Counted from the first letter of the stretch, positions 11,126-19,825 are shown. The stretch is 64,000 bases of DNA from [Actinomadura] parvosata subsp. kistnae (GCF_900323885.1 NZ_OOHJ01000005.1:186001-250000); one strand, 5' to 3'. Numbers and translations: made by a program. The notes: a model not told the origin generated them from the sequence alone.

Positions 11126-11698
11126 ATGTCCGAATCTATGCACCACGCCGGACATGGACAGCATGACCATGGCGGTCACGAGGGCGGGCAGCACGGGGCC
11201 GATCACGGCGCCGAGCATGGTGCCGAGCATGGTGCCGAGCATGGCCATCACGGGCCGATGAAGGCCACGTGGGGAGTCGCGGCGTCCGCGACGCTGCACT
11301 GCCTCACCGGGTGCGCCATCGGCGAGGTGCTCGGCATGGTGATCGCGACCGCACTCGGCTGGCACAACCTGCCCAGCATCCTCCTGGCCATCGCCCTGGC
11401 GTTCGTCTTCGGCTACGCGCTCACCCTGCGCGGCCTGTTCCGCGCGGGCGTCAAGTGGCGTCAGGCGCTGCGGCTCGCGCTGGCCGCCGACACGCTGTCG
11501 ATCCTCGTCATGGAGATCGTCGACAACGGCGTCATGCTGATCATCCCGGGTGCCATGGACGCCGGTCTGGCCAGCGTGCTGTTCTGGGGCGCGCTGGCGT
11601 TCTCGCTGCTCGTGGCCTTCCTCGTCACCACGCCCATCAACAAGTGGATCATCGGCCGGGGCAAGGGGCACGCGGTGGTGCACGCGTACCACCACTGA
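11126..11698 (+). CDS. Histidine-rich DUF4396 membrane protein
   Basis: This 190-residue protein has an N-terminal tail of about 40 residues rich in His (HAGHGQHDHGGH, then AEHG three times), followed by four or five membrane helices. The first helix carries a conserved Cys pair, LHCLTGC, and the last ends in TTPINKW. DUF4396 has no firm assigned function. The His tail and Cys pair suggest binding of a soft or transition metal such as copper, and the divergent BlaI/CopY-type repressor fits that idea. ATG 11126 has GGAAGG upstream. A good intrinsic terminator follows. Confidence 0.8.
   Translation: MSESMHHAGHGQHDHGGHEGGQHGADHGAEHGAEHGAEHGHHGPMKATWGVAASATLHCLTGCAIGEVLGMVIATALGWHNLPSILLAIALAFVFGYALTLRGLFRAGVKWRQALRLALAADTLSILVMEIVDNGVMLIIPGAMDAGLASVLFWGALAFSLLVAFLVTTPINKWIIGRGKGHAVVHAYHH
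11208..11246 (+). repeat. 12-bp in-frame repeat encoding AEHG units
   Basis: Three copies of the 12-bp unit gccgagcatggt encode the AEHG repeats in the His tail of the DUF4396 protein. Confidence 0.75.
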
Positions 11699-11715
11699 CC
11701 GCACCGCTCTCACGG

Positions 11716-11751
11716 GGGGCGTCGCCGCACCGCGGCGGCGCCCCTCTTTTT
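11716..11751 (+). terminator. Intrinsic terminator after the DUF4396 gene
   Basis: A 13-bp stem (11716-11728 with 11732-11744, one G-T pair) and a 3-base loop are followed by TCTTTTT. This is the clearest Rho-independent terminator in the window. Confidence 0.85.
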
Positions 11752-11908
11752 CGTGTCATGAAGCGCGCCGTGGAACCCAAACCGGACTTACGACCGTCCC
11801 TTCGTTAGAAGGGATCAGCCGAACGCCTACCCCCCGCCCCCGTCCCGTGACAACCCGCAGCCAAACTCCGCTTGGTCCACCACCGTTCGACACAAGGAGT
11901 ACGACTCG

Positions 11909-12265
11909 GTGAATCCGCGCGCACTCGCCCATCGGGCACACCGGCACGGCTGGGACGTCCAGACCGTCCCCCGAACCTCAGGCCCCGTCGTCATCCTCCG
12001 GCGCGACGGCTGGCGCCTGGAGATCGCGTTCGACGGCCACGCACCCCAGAAGGCCACCGCCAACGGGCCCGGGCAGAACACCGGCAAGCAGCTCAATCTC
12101 CGCTCGATCAACGACTTCGTGCACCGGCCCGGCACGGAGCGCTTAATCCACCCGGGCCACGGCCGGCGGGCCCGCCGCGACGGCGAGGCGGGCGAGCGCC
12201 ACAGTGGCGGGCCCAACGGCGGGCCCAGCAGTGGACGGGGCGTCCCGCAGAAGGCCGAGAAGTAG
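11909..12265 (+). CDS. Hypothetical 118-residue protein
   Basis: GTG 11909 is preceded by AAGGAG at 9 bases, a good ribosome binding site. The first ~65 residues look folded: HRAHRHGWDVQTVP, then VVILRRDGWRLEIAF, like a short helix plus beta hairpin. The last ~45 residues are Gly/Arg/Ser-rich and probably disordered. The N-terminus loosely recalls HicA-like dsRNA-binding toxins (start near the helix, GW, then strands), but no catalytic His or HicB partner is seen. No function is assigned. Confidence 0.65.
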   Translation: MNPRALAHRAHRHGWDVQTVPRTSGPVVILRRDGWRLEIAFDGHAPQKATANGPGQNTGKQLNLRSINDFVHRPGTERLIHPGHGRRARRDGEAGERHSGGPNGGPSSGRGVPQKAEK

Positions 12266-12293
12266 CGCCCCCACCCGTGTCCCCGCTACGGGC

Positions 12294-12710
12294 TCAGGCG
12301 ACCCGCAGGGCCCACTCGACGCCGGGGCAGCGGTCCATCACGACGTCGAGGCCGGCGTCCAGCGCTCGCTGGGCGGCCGCCTCGTCGATCACGCCCAGGG
12401 GCAGCCAGACCGCCCCGGCGCCGATCGCGATGGCCTGGTCGATCACTTCCCCGGCGTGCTCCGAGCGGCGGTAGACGGCCACCACGTCCACCTTGTCCGG
12501 GATCTCGGCCAGCGTCGCGTAGCCCGGCTCACCCAGCACGGTCTCGGCGGCCGGATGGACGGGAATGATCCGCCGGCCGCGCCCCTTGAGCAGGCCCGCC
12601 TGGTCGTAGGCCGTGCGGTCGGGGTTGGCGGACAGGCCGACGAACGCCCACGTGCGGGCCTCGGTGAGCAGGCGGCGGATGACGTCCTCGGCCGCGTAAC
12701 GGTTCCCCAT
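12294..12710 (-). CDS. CoA-binding (YccU-like) protein
   Basis: The 138-residue protein is a single Rossmann-like CoA-binding domain, as in the N-terminal part of succinyl-CoA ligases. Features are TWAFVGLSANPDR, RIIPVHP, VDVVAVYRR and AVWLPLGV. This stand-alone family is widespread and its cellular role is unclear. ATG 12710 starts MGNRYAAEDV. It converges on the 118-residue gene and is divergent from the small gene at 12873. Confidence 0.85.
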   Translation of the reverse strand: MGNRYAAEDVIRRLLTEARTWAFVGLSANPDRTAYDQAGLLKGRGRRIIPVHPAAETVLGEPGYATLAEIPDKVDVVAVYRRSEHAGEVIDQAIAIGAGAVWLPLGVIDEAAAQRALDAGLDVVMDRCPGVEWALRVA

Positions 12711-12872
12711 GCTCCGGCCAACACCCGGATCGCGTCACGCATTTCCCTCGTACAAAAACGTCACCCCCGTCACGGACCGGCATACCTCGCGTCTGACGGG
12801 AAGGAGGACGGAGGCCGCCGGTCACGCCGGCGGGCAGGGGGATCTGACCGTCGAGAGGCTAGGAGGAGACAC

Positions 12873-13109
12873 ATGGATCCGTCAGGCCAGGAGACTGGCA
12901 AGGTCACCGGCACTCAGGACAAGGACTACAACCTGATCTGGTTCGTGGAGCAGTGCCTGAGCAACGTGCTGCGCCTGGAGAACTACATCGCCGACGCCGA
13001 GCGCGCCGGCGACGGGGAGCTGGCGAGCTTCTTCCGCCGCGCCCAGGCCGAGAGCCGCAAGGGTGCCGAGCAGGGCAAGGAACTGCTCAGCAAGCGCCTG
13101 CTCAAGTAG
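12873..13109 (+). CDS. Small helical protein of unknown function
   Basis: The 78-residue protein follows a near-perfect AGGAGGAG at 4-5 bases. It is rich in charged helix: DLIWFVEQCL-like N-terminus, then LRLENYIADAERAGD, LASFFRRAQAESRKGA and a basic end. The pattern of helical turns with E/D/R recalls ferritin-like two-helix proteins, but no metal ligand set is clear. Similar small proteins occur in other actinomycetes. The strong ribosome binding site suggests high expression. Confidence 0.75.
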   Translation: MDPSGQETGKVTGTQDKDYNLIWFVEQCLSNVLRLENYIADAERAGDGELASFFRRAQAESRKGAEQGKELLSKRLLK

Positions 13110-13141
13110 CCGCCCGCTCACGTAACTGCCCGTGATCCAAG

Positions 13142-13171
13142 GAGCGGCCGCCCCGTCCGGGGCGGCCGCTC
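13142..13171. terminator. Perfect 13-bp hairpin, shared by convergent genes
   Basis: GAGCGGCCGCCCC (13142-13154) and its exact complement (13159-13171) flank the loop GTCC. It lies between the small helical gene and the lipoprotein gene read from the other strand. Its right arm merges into the 13-bp repeat array. Confidence 0.75.
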
Positions 13172-13281
13172 GCACATGCCGCTCGCACATGCCGCTCGCA
13201 CATGCCGCTCGCACATGCCGCTCGCACATGCCGCTCGCACATGCCGCTCGCACATGCCGCTCGCACATGCCGCTCGCCCGT
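13165..13281. repeat. 13-bp tandem array, eight perfect copies plus one degenerate
   Basis: The unit gccgctcgcacat repeats from 13165 to 13268 without change, then once with two changes (13269-13281). The first 7 bases of the unit are the end of the terminator's right arm. The period is not a multiple of three and the array is between genes, so it is probably non-coding. Confidence 0.93.
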
Positions 13282-13298
13282 GCCGCTCCCTCCCGCCG

Positions 13299-14522
13299 TC
13301 AGTGGGCAGGCAGCTCCCGCGCCCGCTGCTCCGCCCTGCTCGGCGTGGTGACCGAGGTGAGGGTGGCGGAGGTCTCGGCGCGGAACCAGACGTGCTTGTC
13401 CTCGCGCTGCATGCGCTGGATGCGCGGGTCCTCCACCACGCACACCTTGCGCACCGACTTGCCCGGCGCCAGGCGCCCCACGGACACGCGGCAGGTGCCG
13501 ACCTTGTCGGTGATCCGGTCGGGCATCCAGAAGTCGCCGCCGTACAGGGTGACGTCGATCCGTTCGCCGATAGTGAGCTTCTCCGAGTCGTTCGTCAGGC
13601 GCAGGCCCACCGCGACCGGCCCGCAGACCCCAGGAGCGCACGGCGTGATCTGCGACACCTCCTGGTCGAGAAGGGCGGTGGTGTTGACGGTCACCGTGCG
13701 GGGGATGCCGCGCAGCCGGGCGGCGAGGTCGGCGTAGGCGTCCGCGGCCTCCTGGGCGGTGCCGGTGCGGACGGTCAGCCGGGCGGCCGCCTCCGGGGCG
13801 AGGCCCAGGTTGGTCAGCAGCTCGACCCCCGAGTAGCCGAGCAGCCGGTGCGGCGCCTCGGGGGAGAACCAGTACGTGCCGTTGCGGACCGCGTCCGTGC
13901 TGGAGGTGTCGAGCCGGGTCAGGTCCAGGTGCGGCGCTCCGGCGGGGACGCCGTCGGGCGGTGGGTAGGCGACCGGGCGGTCGGTCGGCGGGGCCACCCA
14001 GGTGGGGACCGCCGGCATCGGGGGCGCGGCGGTGCCGGTGGCGGCGGGAGTCTCGATCTCGGCCAGGTCCGCGGCGACCCGCTGCGGGCTCAGGCGGGCC
14101 AGGTCCAGCCCGTACAGCAGGTGGTTCCACTCGGCCACCCACTGGCCTGCGAAGTCGCGGAGGGGTAGCGCCGCGTGCCCCACGAGGCGCCAGTAGCGGG
14201 CGTCCGCCTTGACGAACTGGGTCTTGTCGTCGAGGCGCAGGACGGTCGCGGTGGCGCCGTCGATGGTGACGGTGCCGAAGACGGCGCCGTTGCCCATGGC
14301 GCGCAGGTCGGCCTCGACCCGGTTGTCCGGTGCGGGCCTTTTGACGGGGTCGAAGCTCTCGATGGGGCCCCGCCAGGAGCCCGTCCAGTGCAGCAGCGGC
14401 GCCGCGCGGACCGGCGCCGCCAGGTCGGCCGCCTTCAGCGCGGGCCGCTCGGGCGGTGGCTGGGCGGAGGTGCAGCCCGCCGCGAGGGCGAGCGCCGTCA
14501 CCAAGCAGAGGGCGGGGCGCAT
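13299..14522 (-). CDS. Secreted lipoprotein of unknown function
   Basis: The 407-residue protein begins MRPALCLVTALALAAGC, a lipoprotein signal with lipobox LAAGC. The N-terminal ~110 residues alternate strands (VFGTVTIDGATATVLRLDD, QFVKADARYW), loosely like LppX/LprG-type lipoproteins. The C-terminal half ends in a beta-rich domain with Cys pairs (ITPCAPGVCG; GTCRVSV; RKVCVVED). It probably sits on the outer face of the membrane. ATG 14522 is chosen because it places the signal peptide correctly; its ribosome binding site is weak. No pathway is suggested by the neighbours. Confidence 0.75.
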   Translation of the reverse strand: MRPALCLVTALALAAGCTSAQPPPERPALKAADLAAPVRAAPLLHWTGSWRGPIESFDPVKRPAPDNRVEADLRAMGNGAVFGTVTIDGATATVLRLDDKTQFVKADARYWRLVGHAALPLRDFAGQWVAEWNHLLYGLDLARLSPQRVAADLAEIETPAATGTAAPPMPAVPTWVAPPTDRPVAYPPPDGVPAGAPHLDLTRLDTSSTDAVRNGTYWFSPEAPHRLLGYSGVELLTNLGLAPEAAARLTVRTGTAQEAADAYADLAARLRGIPRTVTVNTTALLDQEVSQITPCAPGVCGPVAVGLRLTNDSEKLTIGERIDVTLYGGDFWMPDRITDKVGTCRVSVGRLAPGKSVRKVCVVEDPRIQRMQREDKHVWFRAETSATLTSVTTPSRAEQRARELPAH

Positions 14523-14747
14523 CGAGCGCTTATCACTTACGGTGACCGTTCGTTGCCGTCTTTCGCGCATTGGGCATCAGGGTAGCGCGCGATCACCTTG
14601 TGAACGAGGCGCAGCCGGTACCACCACGAAGGCCCGCACGACCGCCGGAGACCTGCGCACTCGCGTCGCCTTTCCCGCAGCCGGCGAGCGGGCCCTGTTC
14701 GAGGCCGTCCACGCGGACGCGCCGTGCGCGCACGAGGCGTCCCCGCG

Positions 14748-14789
14748 CCTTGCGGACGGGACCTTGCGGACGGGGCCTTGCGGACGAGG
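14748..14789. repeat. Three 14-bp tandem repeats
   Basis: The unit ccttgcggacgggg occurs at 14748, 14762 and 14776 with small changes. It lies in the ~295-bp gap between the lipoprotein gene and the alpha/beta hydrolase gene, which otherwise shows no gene. Confidence 0.7.
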
Positions 14790-14817
14790 ACGGCCTCGCA
14801 GCGTCCGGCCTGACGCG

Positions 14818-15657
14818 TCAGGGGCGGCCGGCCTGCCGGGCGGTGAAGGCCAGCAGGGGTGCGGCGGTGCGCTCCGGGTCCTCCATGATCGGGGTGTGGC
14901 CCAGGCCGGGCAGCAGCTCGACCGTCGCGCCGGGAACGACGCGGTAGTCGCCGGCGGACGCGGGGTCCCACCTCCGGTCGTCCGCGCCGAAGAGCACCAG
15001 CAGCGGCTTGCCGAGAGCCGCCAGCCGGGCGGGCAGCGGCCCCTGCTTCAGGTACTCGGTGGTGCCCTGCATCGTCGCGGTCAAGGTGTGGAAGGTCATC
15101 AGGCGCACCTCGTCCAGCATCTCGCGCGGCACCTGGTAGCCGGGGCGGCTGAAGCCGCTGCTCGCGAAGTCGCGGAGCTGCTTGTCCGACGGCGGCCACT
15201 GGGCGGGGGAGATCGCGGCCGACTGCGGGGCCAGGTAGGCGTCCAGGGAGGGCCCGGTGTTGATGAGCGCGAGCGCCGTCACCAGGCCCGGCCGCTGCTC
15301 GGCCAGGGCGGTGGCGACGACGCCGCCGCTGGAGTGTCCGGCGACCACGGCGCGCTCGACGCCGAGCCGGTCCAGCGCCTCGCCGACGCGGCGCGCCTGG
15401 TCCCCGGTCCCGTAGCCGCGATCCCCAGGCTTGGCGGACCGGCCGTGCCCGAGCAGGTCGACCCGGATGACGTGGTGGGCCCCGGTCAGCAGCGGGACCA
15501 TCAGCTCCCACGAGCGGGCCGAGGAGGCGGAGCCGTGGACGAGCAGGAGCGCGGGCGCGTCGCGGGGGCCGTCCCTGAACACGTGGAGGTCGCCGTCGTC
15601 CAGCGACACGACCGAGCTCTCGGCGGCGTCGTGCGGGGTGGTGTCAGGAAATGTCAT
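14818..15657 (-). CDS. Alpha/beta hydrolase
   Basis: The 279-residue protein has a classic alpha/beta hydrolase fold: oxyanion segment LLLVHGSASSARSW, nucleophile elbow GHSSGG (Ser), acid FGADDRRWD and catalytic His in LPGLGHTPIM. It lacks a signal peptide, so it acts in the cytoplasm. The substrate is not predictable. It is divergent from an AraC-type regulator at 15734, 76 bp away, which is likely its controller. Confidence 0.88.
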   Translation of the reverse strand: MTFPDTTPHDAAESSVVSLDDGDLHVFRDGPRDAPALLLVHGSASSARSWELMVPLLTGAHHVIRVDLLGHGRSAKPGDRGYGTGDQARRVGEALDRLGVERAVVAGHSSGGVVATALAEQRPGLVTALALINTGPSLDAYLAPQSAAISPAQWPPSDKQLRDFASSGFSRPGYQVPREMLDEVRLMTFHTLTATMQGTTEYLKQGPLPARLAALGKPLLVLFGADDRRWDPASAGDYRVVPGATVELLPGLGHTPIMEDPERTAAPLLAFTARQAGRP

Positions 15658-15733
15658 GACGCCACTGTCGCCGCCGGTGCGCCGGCCTGGCTTGAACGAA
15701 TGTTCCCTCCCACAGGTCGCCTAGCATGGGATC

Positions 15734-16573
15734 GTGCGGACATTCGTGCACGGATCGTCTGTGTGGGGCGTCGCGTCGCCCCGGCGGCCCAGCCGGGTGC
15801 CCGGGGTCACCATGGCCGGGTTCCGCGTGCCCGACCTCGACGCGCTCCGCATGGTCCCGCACCCCGCCGTCACCCTGATCCTGGAGTTCGGCGCGAGTCC
15901 GCCCGTCCTCCGCCACGCCGCCGGGCGGCAGGAGCTGGGCAGCATCGTCGCCGGGCCCGGCTTCGGCTCGGGCGGCGCGGTCTGGGCGCAGGGCGAGAAC
16001 GTCGAGTGCGTGCAGGTGCGCCTGTCCCCGGTGATCGCGCGCGCCGTCCTCGGCGTCCCGCCCGCCGAGCTCGACGGCGCCGCGGTGCCCCTGGAGGACC
16101 TGTGGGGCCGGGAGGCACCGCGCGTCCGCGAGCGGCTGGGCGCGGCCACGTCCTGGCAGGAGCGGTTCGCGCTGGCGGACGCGCTGCTCGCGCGCCGGTT
16201 CGCGGCGGGGCCGCCCGTCGACCCGGAGGTGGCCTGGGCCTGGAAGCGGATCGTCGCGAGCCGCGGCCTGGCCCGCGTCGACGGGCTCGCCGGCGACGTC
16301 GGATGGAGCCGCAAGCGCCTGTGGGCCCGGTTCAGGGCCCAGCTCGGGCTGCCGCCCAAGCGGGCCGCCACGCTGATCCGCTTCGACCACGCCGCCCACC
16401 GGCTGGTGGCCGGCGAGGGCGCGGCCAGGGTCGCCGCCGACACCGGCTACGCCGACCAGGCCCACCTGCACCGGGACGTCGTGGCGTTCACGGGCGTGAC
16501 CCCCGCGAACGTGGCGGGGGAGCGCTTCCTGGCCGTCGACCACCTCGCCTGGCCCCGGGGCGTCCTCAGCTGA
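15734..16573 (+). CDS. AraC family transcriptional regulator
   Basis: This 279-residue protein has an N-terminal cupin-like sensor region and a C-terminal AraC double helix-turn-helix: LAGDVGWSRKRLWARFRAQLG, then AARVAADTGYADQAHLHRDV and FTGVTP. GTG 15734 gives MRTFVHGSS. It is divergent from the alpha/beta hydrolase, and the pair is probably one regulatory unit. Its last 8 bases overlap the 3' end of the convergent DUF6528 gene. Confidence 0.88.
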   Translation: MRTFVHGSSVWGVASPRRPSRVPGVTMAGFRVPDLDALRMVPHPAVTLILEFGASPPVLRHAAGRQELGSIVAGPGFGSGGAVWAQGENVECVQVRLSPVIARAVLGVPPAELDGAAVPLEDLWGREAPRVRERLGAATSWQERFALADALLARRFAAGPPVDPEVAWAWKRIVASRGLARVDGLAGDVGWSRKRLWARFRAQLGLPPKRAATLIRFDHAAHRLVAGEGAARVAADTGYADQAHLHRDVVAFTGVTPANVAGERFLAVDHLAWPRGVLS

Positions 16574-18431
16574 TGTCCGGCACCGTGCCCAGGTGCAGGG
16601 TGCCGTCCGGCAGGCCGGCCGTGGAGACGCTGAGCACGCTGCCGTTGGCGTCCACCCGCTGGGCGGCCGACCACGCTCCCGAGGCGGCGCGGACGCGGTG
16701 CCACACGCCGCTGCCCGGCACGATCGTGTTCAGGTGCAGGGTGCCGTCCGGCAGCGCCGCGGTGGAGACGCCCGACACGTCCCGGTTGTCGTCGGCCTTC
16801 ACCGCCGCCGCCCACGAGCCGCCGGTGCCGCGGACCCGGTGCCAGACCCCGCTGCCCGGCAGCAGCATCATCACGTGCAGGGTGCCGTCCGGCAGCGCCG
16901 CCGCCGCGACCCTCGACAGCGCGCCGTTCGTGTCGATCTTCACCGCGTCGGCCCAGGCGCCGCCGGTGCTCCGGATCCGGTGCCACACGCCGCTGCCGGG
17001 GAGCAGCATCATGACGTGCAGGGTGCCGTCCGGCAGGGCCGCCGCCGCGACGTCCGTCAGCTCGCCGTTCGTGTCGACCTTGGTGGCGGTGGACCACGTG
17101 CCGTCGGCGGCGCGCACGCGGTCCCAGATGCCGCTGCCCGGCAGCAGCGTCTGCACGTGCAGGGTCCCGTCGGGCAGCGCCGCCGCCGACACGTCCGTCA
17201 CCGACCCGTTCGCGTCGATCCGCGTCGCCGCCGACCACGTCCCGTCCGCGGCGCGCGAGCGGTGCCACACCCCGCTGCCGGGCACCACGTTGAGCACGTG
17301 CGCCGAGCCGTCCGGCAGCACGGCTGAGGCGATCTCGCTGGTCGACGGGTTGGTGTCGATCCGGGTGCCGGTCGCGGCCCACGCTCCCGACGCGGTGCGG
17401 GCCCGGTCCCAGACCGTGCCGTGCAGGGTGCGGTCCACCACGCTGTAGTACGGGCTCCACACCCGCGCCTTGTAGAAGACGGCCCCGGCCCTGGTCCGGC
17501 TGGTGTCCGGGCCGTAGAAGTCCACCGTGTCGGTGCACCAGGTGTTGGCCACGCACCGGCCAGGGGGCGACTTGGCGGAGTCCGACCTCGTCTCCACGAC
17601 CTGCCCCGACGGCTGGTTGCCGACCGACTTCACGAACGTCCGGTCCGCCCCGCCCGGAGGCGGCGAGAACGTCCTCGTCCTCTTGTCGTAGAGCCAGACC
17701 TGGCTGTTGCCGCTGACCCACAGCAGGTCCGGGTCGTGGGCGTAGCCGTACACGTCGTGCCCCCAGGCGCTCGGCAGGACGGCCCGCCGGCCCGTGTCCT
17801 CCCGCAGCACCGGGGCGGCCGGCGTGCCGCCCACCACGAGCGCGGTCAGGATGTGCGCCTTGCTGACCGGGTCCTGCCCCGTGACCCACAACCGCTGGAT
17901 CGAGGGGTCCCACAACACCGCGTGCGCCTGCGTCAGCGGGTACTCGCCGTAGGCCGAGGCGTTCGGCCCCTGCGAGGCGGCGTACACCCTGACCCATCCG
18001 CCGCTGCTCGCCGCCAGCGCGATGTTCCCATCCGGCAGCAGCTCGGCGGCGTGCAGGTTACCGGGGACGACCTTCGCCCACTGCCGGGCGCCGCCGGGAT
18101 AGGACACGACCGCGGCGAACCCGTCGCCGTTCGCCACGGCGAAGCTCTGCCCGCCCGCCGGCCGTTCCCGCAGCTTGAAGTCGGAGTACCCGGCCGCGAC
18201 GGCGAGCTCCGCGTCGGAGAAACCGCGCGCCTTCGTCGCCTGCCAGCGCCACTTGACGGCGGCGTCGTCGCTCCAGCTCGTGACCGCCGGGTCGAAGGCG
18301 AGAAGCTGCTTGCTCGTGTCGTCGCCCGCCGCGATCCAGTAGTCCCCGGCCGCCGCGGCCGCCGGGCTCGCCCCCGTACCGGGAAGGGCCAGCGCCACCA
18401 GGACGGCGACACATAACCTCGCGCTCTTCAT
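16566..18431 (-). CDS. Secreted DUF6528-type protein with six C-terminal propeller repeats
   Basis: The 621-residue exported protein has a signal peptide ending GASPAAAAA. The first half (~30-330) matches the DUF6528 beta-propeller style: WIAAGDDTSKQLLAFDP, then AELLPDGNIALAASSGGW and HDVYGYAHDPD. The second half has six 47-residue repeats, each with LPDGT(L)H and PGSG(V/I)W, like tachylectin or PLL-type sugar-binding propellers. Binding of an extracellular glycan is therefore plausible. ATG 18431 is preceded by AGGAG at 7 bases. The DNA of the repeats is highly similar, so copy number may vary between strains. Confidence 0.83.
   Translation of the reverse strand: MKSARLCVAVLVALALPGTGASPAAAAAGDYWIAAGDDTSKQLLAFDPAVTSWSDDAAVKWRWQATKARGFSDAELAVAAGYSDFKLRERPAGGQSFAVANGDGFAAVVSYPGGARQWAKVVPGNLHAAELLPDGNIALAASSGGWVRVYAASQGPNASAYGEYPLTQAHAVLWDPSIQRLWVTGQDPVSKAHILTALVVGGTPAAPVLREDTGRRAVLPSAWGHDVYGYAHDPDLLWVSGNSQVWLYDKRTRTFSPPPGGADRTFVKSVGNQPSGQVVETRSDSAKSPPGRCVANTWCTDTVDFYGPDTSRTRAGAVFYKARVWSPYYSVVDRTLHGTVWDRARTASGAWAATGTRIDTNPSTSEIASAVLPDGSAHVLNVVPGSGVWHRSRAADGTWSAATRIDANGSVTDVSAAALPDGTLHVQTLLPGSGIWDRVRAADGTWSTATKVDTNGELTDVAAAALPDGTLHVMMLLPGSGVWHRIRSTGGAWADAVKIDTNGALSRVAAAALPDGTLHVMMLLPGSGVWHRVRGTGGSWAAAVKADDNRDVSGVSTAALPDGTLHLNTIVPGSGVWHRVRAASGAWSAAQRVDANGSVLSVSTAGLPDGTLHLGTVPDIS
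16590..17430 (-). repeat. Six ~141-bp coding repeats
   Basis: Six units of about 141 bp encode the 47-residue propeller blades at the end of the DUF6528-type protein. Each unit contains the string cagggtgccgtccggcag or a close variant on the plus strand. Confidence 0.85.
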
Positions 18432-18559
18432 GCCGGGCTCCTTCGTAGATGACCGAATCGCGCCCACCATGCGCGAGAAGCGACAGAAGATCAACCAGTC
18501 TTCGTGCCAAATTCCGCCCGAACCTGTCACGAGCCGGGCCGCTGTCCGGTCTCAGCGGC

Positions 18560-19822
18560 ATGACCGCCGTACGGAGCGGCGGGGGCGAGCCGCCGCCGCC
18601 GACCAGAATCCGCCTGCGCATCCGGATGAGCGCGCGCCCCGTCGACGAGCCGCACCGCGTCTCCAGCCAGCTGGAGCTGCTGTTCGACCTCACCTTCGTG
18701 GTCGCGGTCGCCGCCGTCACCGCCCAGCTCGCCCACGAGATCGTCGAAGGGCACGCCGGCGCCGGCGTCGTGCCGTTCCTCCAGGTGTTCTTCGCCATCT
18801 GGTGGGCGTGGATGAACTTCACGTGGTTCGCCTCGTCGTACGACACCGACGACGTCGCCTACAGGGTGCTCACCATGGTGCAGATGGGCGGCGTGCTGGT
18901 GCTGGCCGCCGGGGTGCCGGCCGCGGGCGAGCACGGCGACTACCGGTTCGTCACGCTGGGGTACGTCATCATGCGCAGCGGGCTCGTCGCCCAGTGGTTG
19001 CGGGTCGCCGCCGAGGACCCGGCGCGCCGGCGCACCGCCCTGCGGTACGGCGGCGGCATCACCATCCTGACCGCCGCGTGGATGATCCACTCCTGGGTGG
19101 CGCCGGCGAGCGTCGAGCTGCCGCTCTTCGTGCTGCTCGCCGTGCTGGAGCTGGCCGTGCCGCGATGGGCGGAGCGGGCCGAGCCGACCACCTGGCACCC
19201 GCACCACATCGCCGAGCGGTACGGGCTGTTCGTGATCATCCTGCTCGGCGAGAGCGTGCTGGCCGCGTCCAGAGGCGTCGCCAGCGCGCTGGAGACGAGC
19301 GCGATCACCAGCCCCTTCCTGATGATCGCCGTGTCCGGGCTCGTGATGCTGTTCGCCCTGTGGTGGCTGTACTTCCTGGTCGAGGCCGGCGAAGGGCTCA
19401 GCGGGCGGCGCGACCGCTCCTACCGGTGGGGCTACGGCCACTACGGCATCTTCGCCGCGCTGGCCGCCCTCGGCGCCGGCCTCGAGGTCGCGGTCGAGCA
19501 GAGCGGGCACCACGTCGCGGCCGCCCCGCTCACCGTCGCCTACGCCGTCGCCATCCCCGTCGGCGTGTTCCTGCTGTTGTTGTGGCTGGTGCACACGCCG
19601 GTCGAGCAGGAGTCCGTCATCCGGCCCGCCGTCATCTCGGGGTGCGCCGCCGTCGTGCTGGCGCTGCCGCTCACGGCGCGCTGGATCGGCGTGCACGGCG
19701 TGGCCACGGCCATCGCGGCGGCGTGCGTCCTGGCGGTCGCGATCACGGTCGGCGCGAGCGCGCGCCGGCGGCGTCCGGCACCGGTCGCGGACGGGACCAC
19801 CGTCACGGCGCCCCAGCCGTGA
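18560..19822 (+). CDS. Low temperature requirement A (LtrA) family membrane protein
   Basis: The protein of about 420 residues has the LtrA pattern: early motif RVSSQLELLFDLTFVVAVA, then about ten membrane helices, with HIAERYGLFVIILLGES in the middle and a YHYxH-like GYGHYGIF late. The family is named from a Listeria cold-growth gene, but its biochemical function is unknown. ATG 18560 is used; ATG 18626, nearer to the conserved start, is equally possible and neither has a strong ribosome binding site. It is divergent from the DUF6528 gene. Confidence 0.85.
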   Translation: MTAVRSGGGEPPPPTRIRLRIRMSARPVDEPHRVSSQLELLFDLTFVVAVAAVTAQLAHEIVEGHAGAGVVPFLQVFFAIWWAWMNFTWFASSYDTDDVAYRVLTMVQMGGVLVLAAGVPAAGEHGDYRFVTLGYVIMRSGLVAQWLRVAAEDPARRRTALRYGGGITILTAAWMIHSWVAPASVELPLFVLLAVLELAVPRWAERAEPTTWHPHHIAERYGLFVIILLGESVLAASRGVASALETSAITSPFLMIAVSGLVMLFALWWLYFLVEAGEGLSGRRDRSYRWGYGHYGIFAALAALGAGLEVAVEQSGHHVAAAPLTVAYAVAIPVGVFLLLLWLVHTPVEQESVIRPAVISGCAAVVLALPLTARWIGVHGVATAIAAACVLAVAITVGASARRRRPAPVADGTTVTAPQP

Positions 19823-19825
19823 CGG

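Noticed and set aside
11909..12265. Assignment as a HicA toxin.
   Set aside because: The resemblance is only in the first 40 residues. The catalytic His and a HicB partner are missing.
12204..13109. 301-codon frame running into the small helical gene.
   Set aside because: The strong AGGAGGAG at 12861 and the coding character set the start at 12873; the upstream part overlaps the CoA-binding gene.
13165..13281. Possible CRISPR array.
   Set aside because: The unit is 13 bp with no spacers between the copies. It is a simple tandem repeat.
14209..17448. A 1079-codon open frame on the plus strand.
   Set aside because: It crosses the lipoprotein, hydrolase, AraC and DUF6528 genes in a wrong frame. 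Its protein is rich in Arg, Gly, Ala without any motif, as expected for a shadow frame in high-GC DNA.
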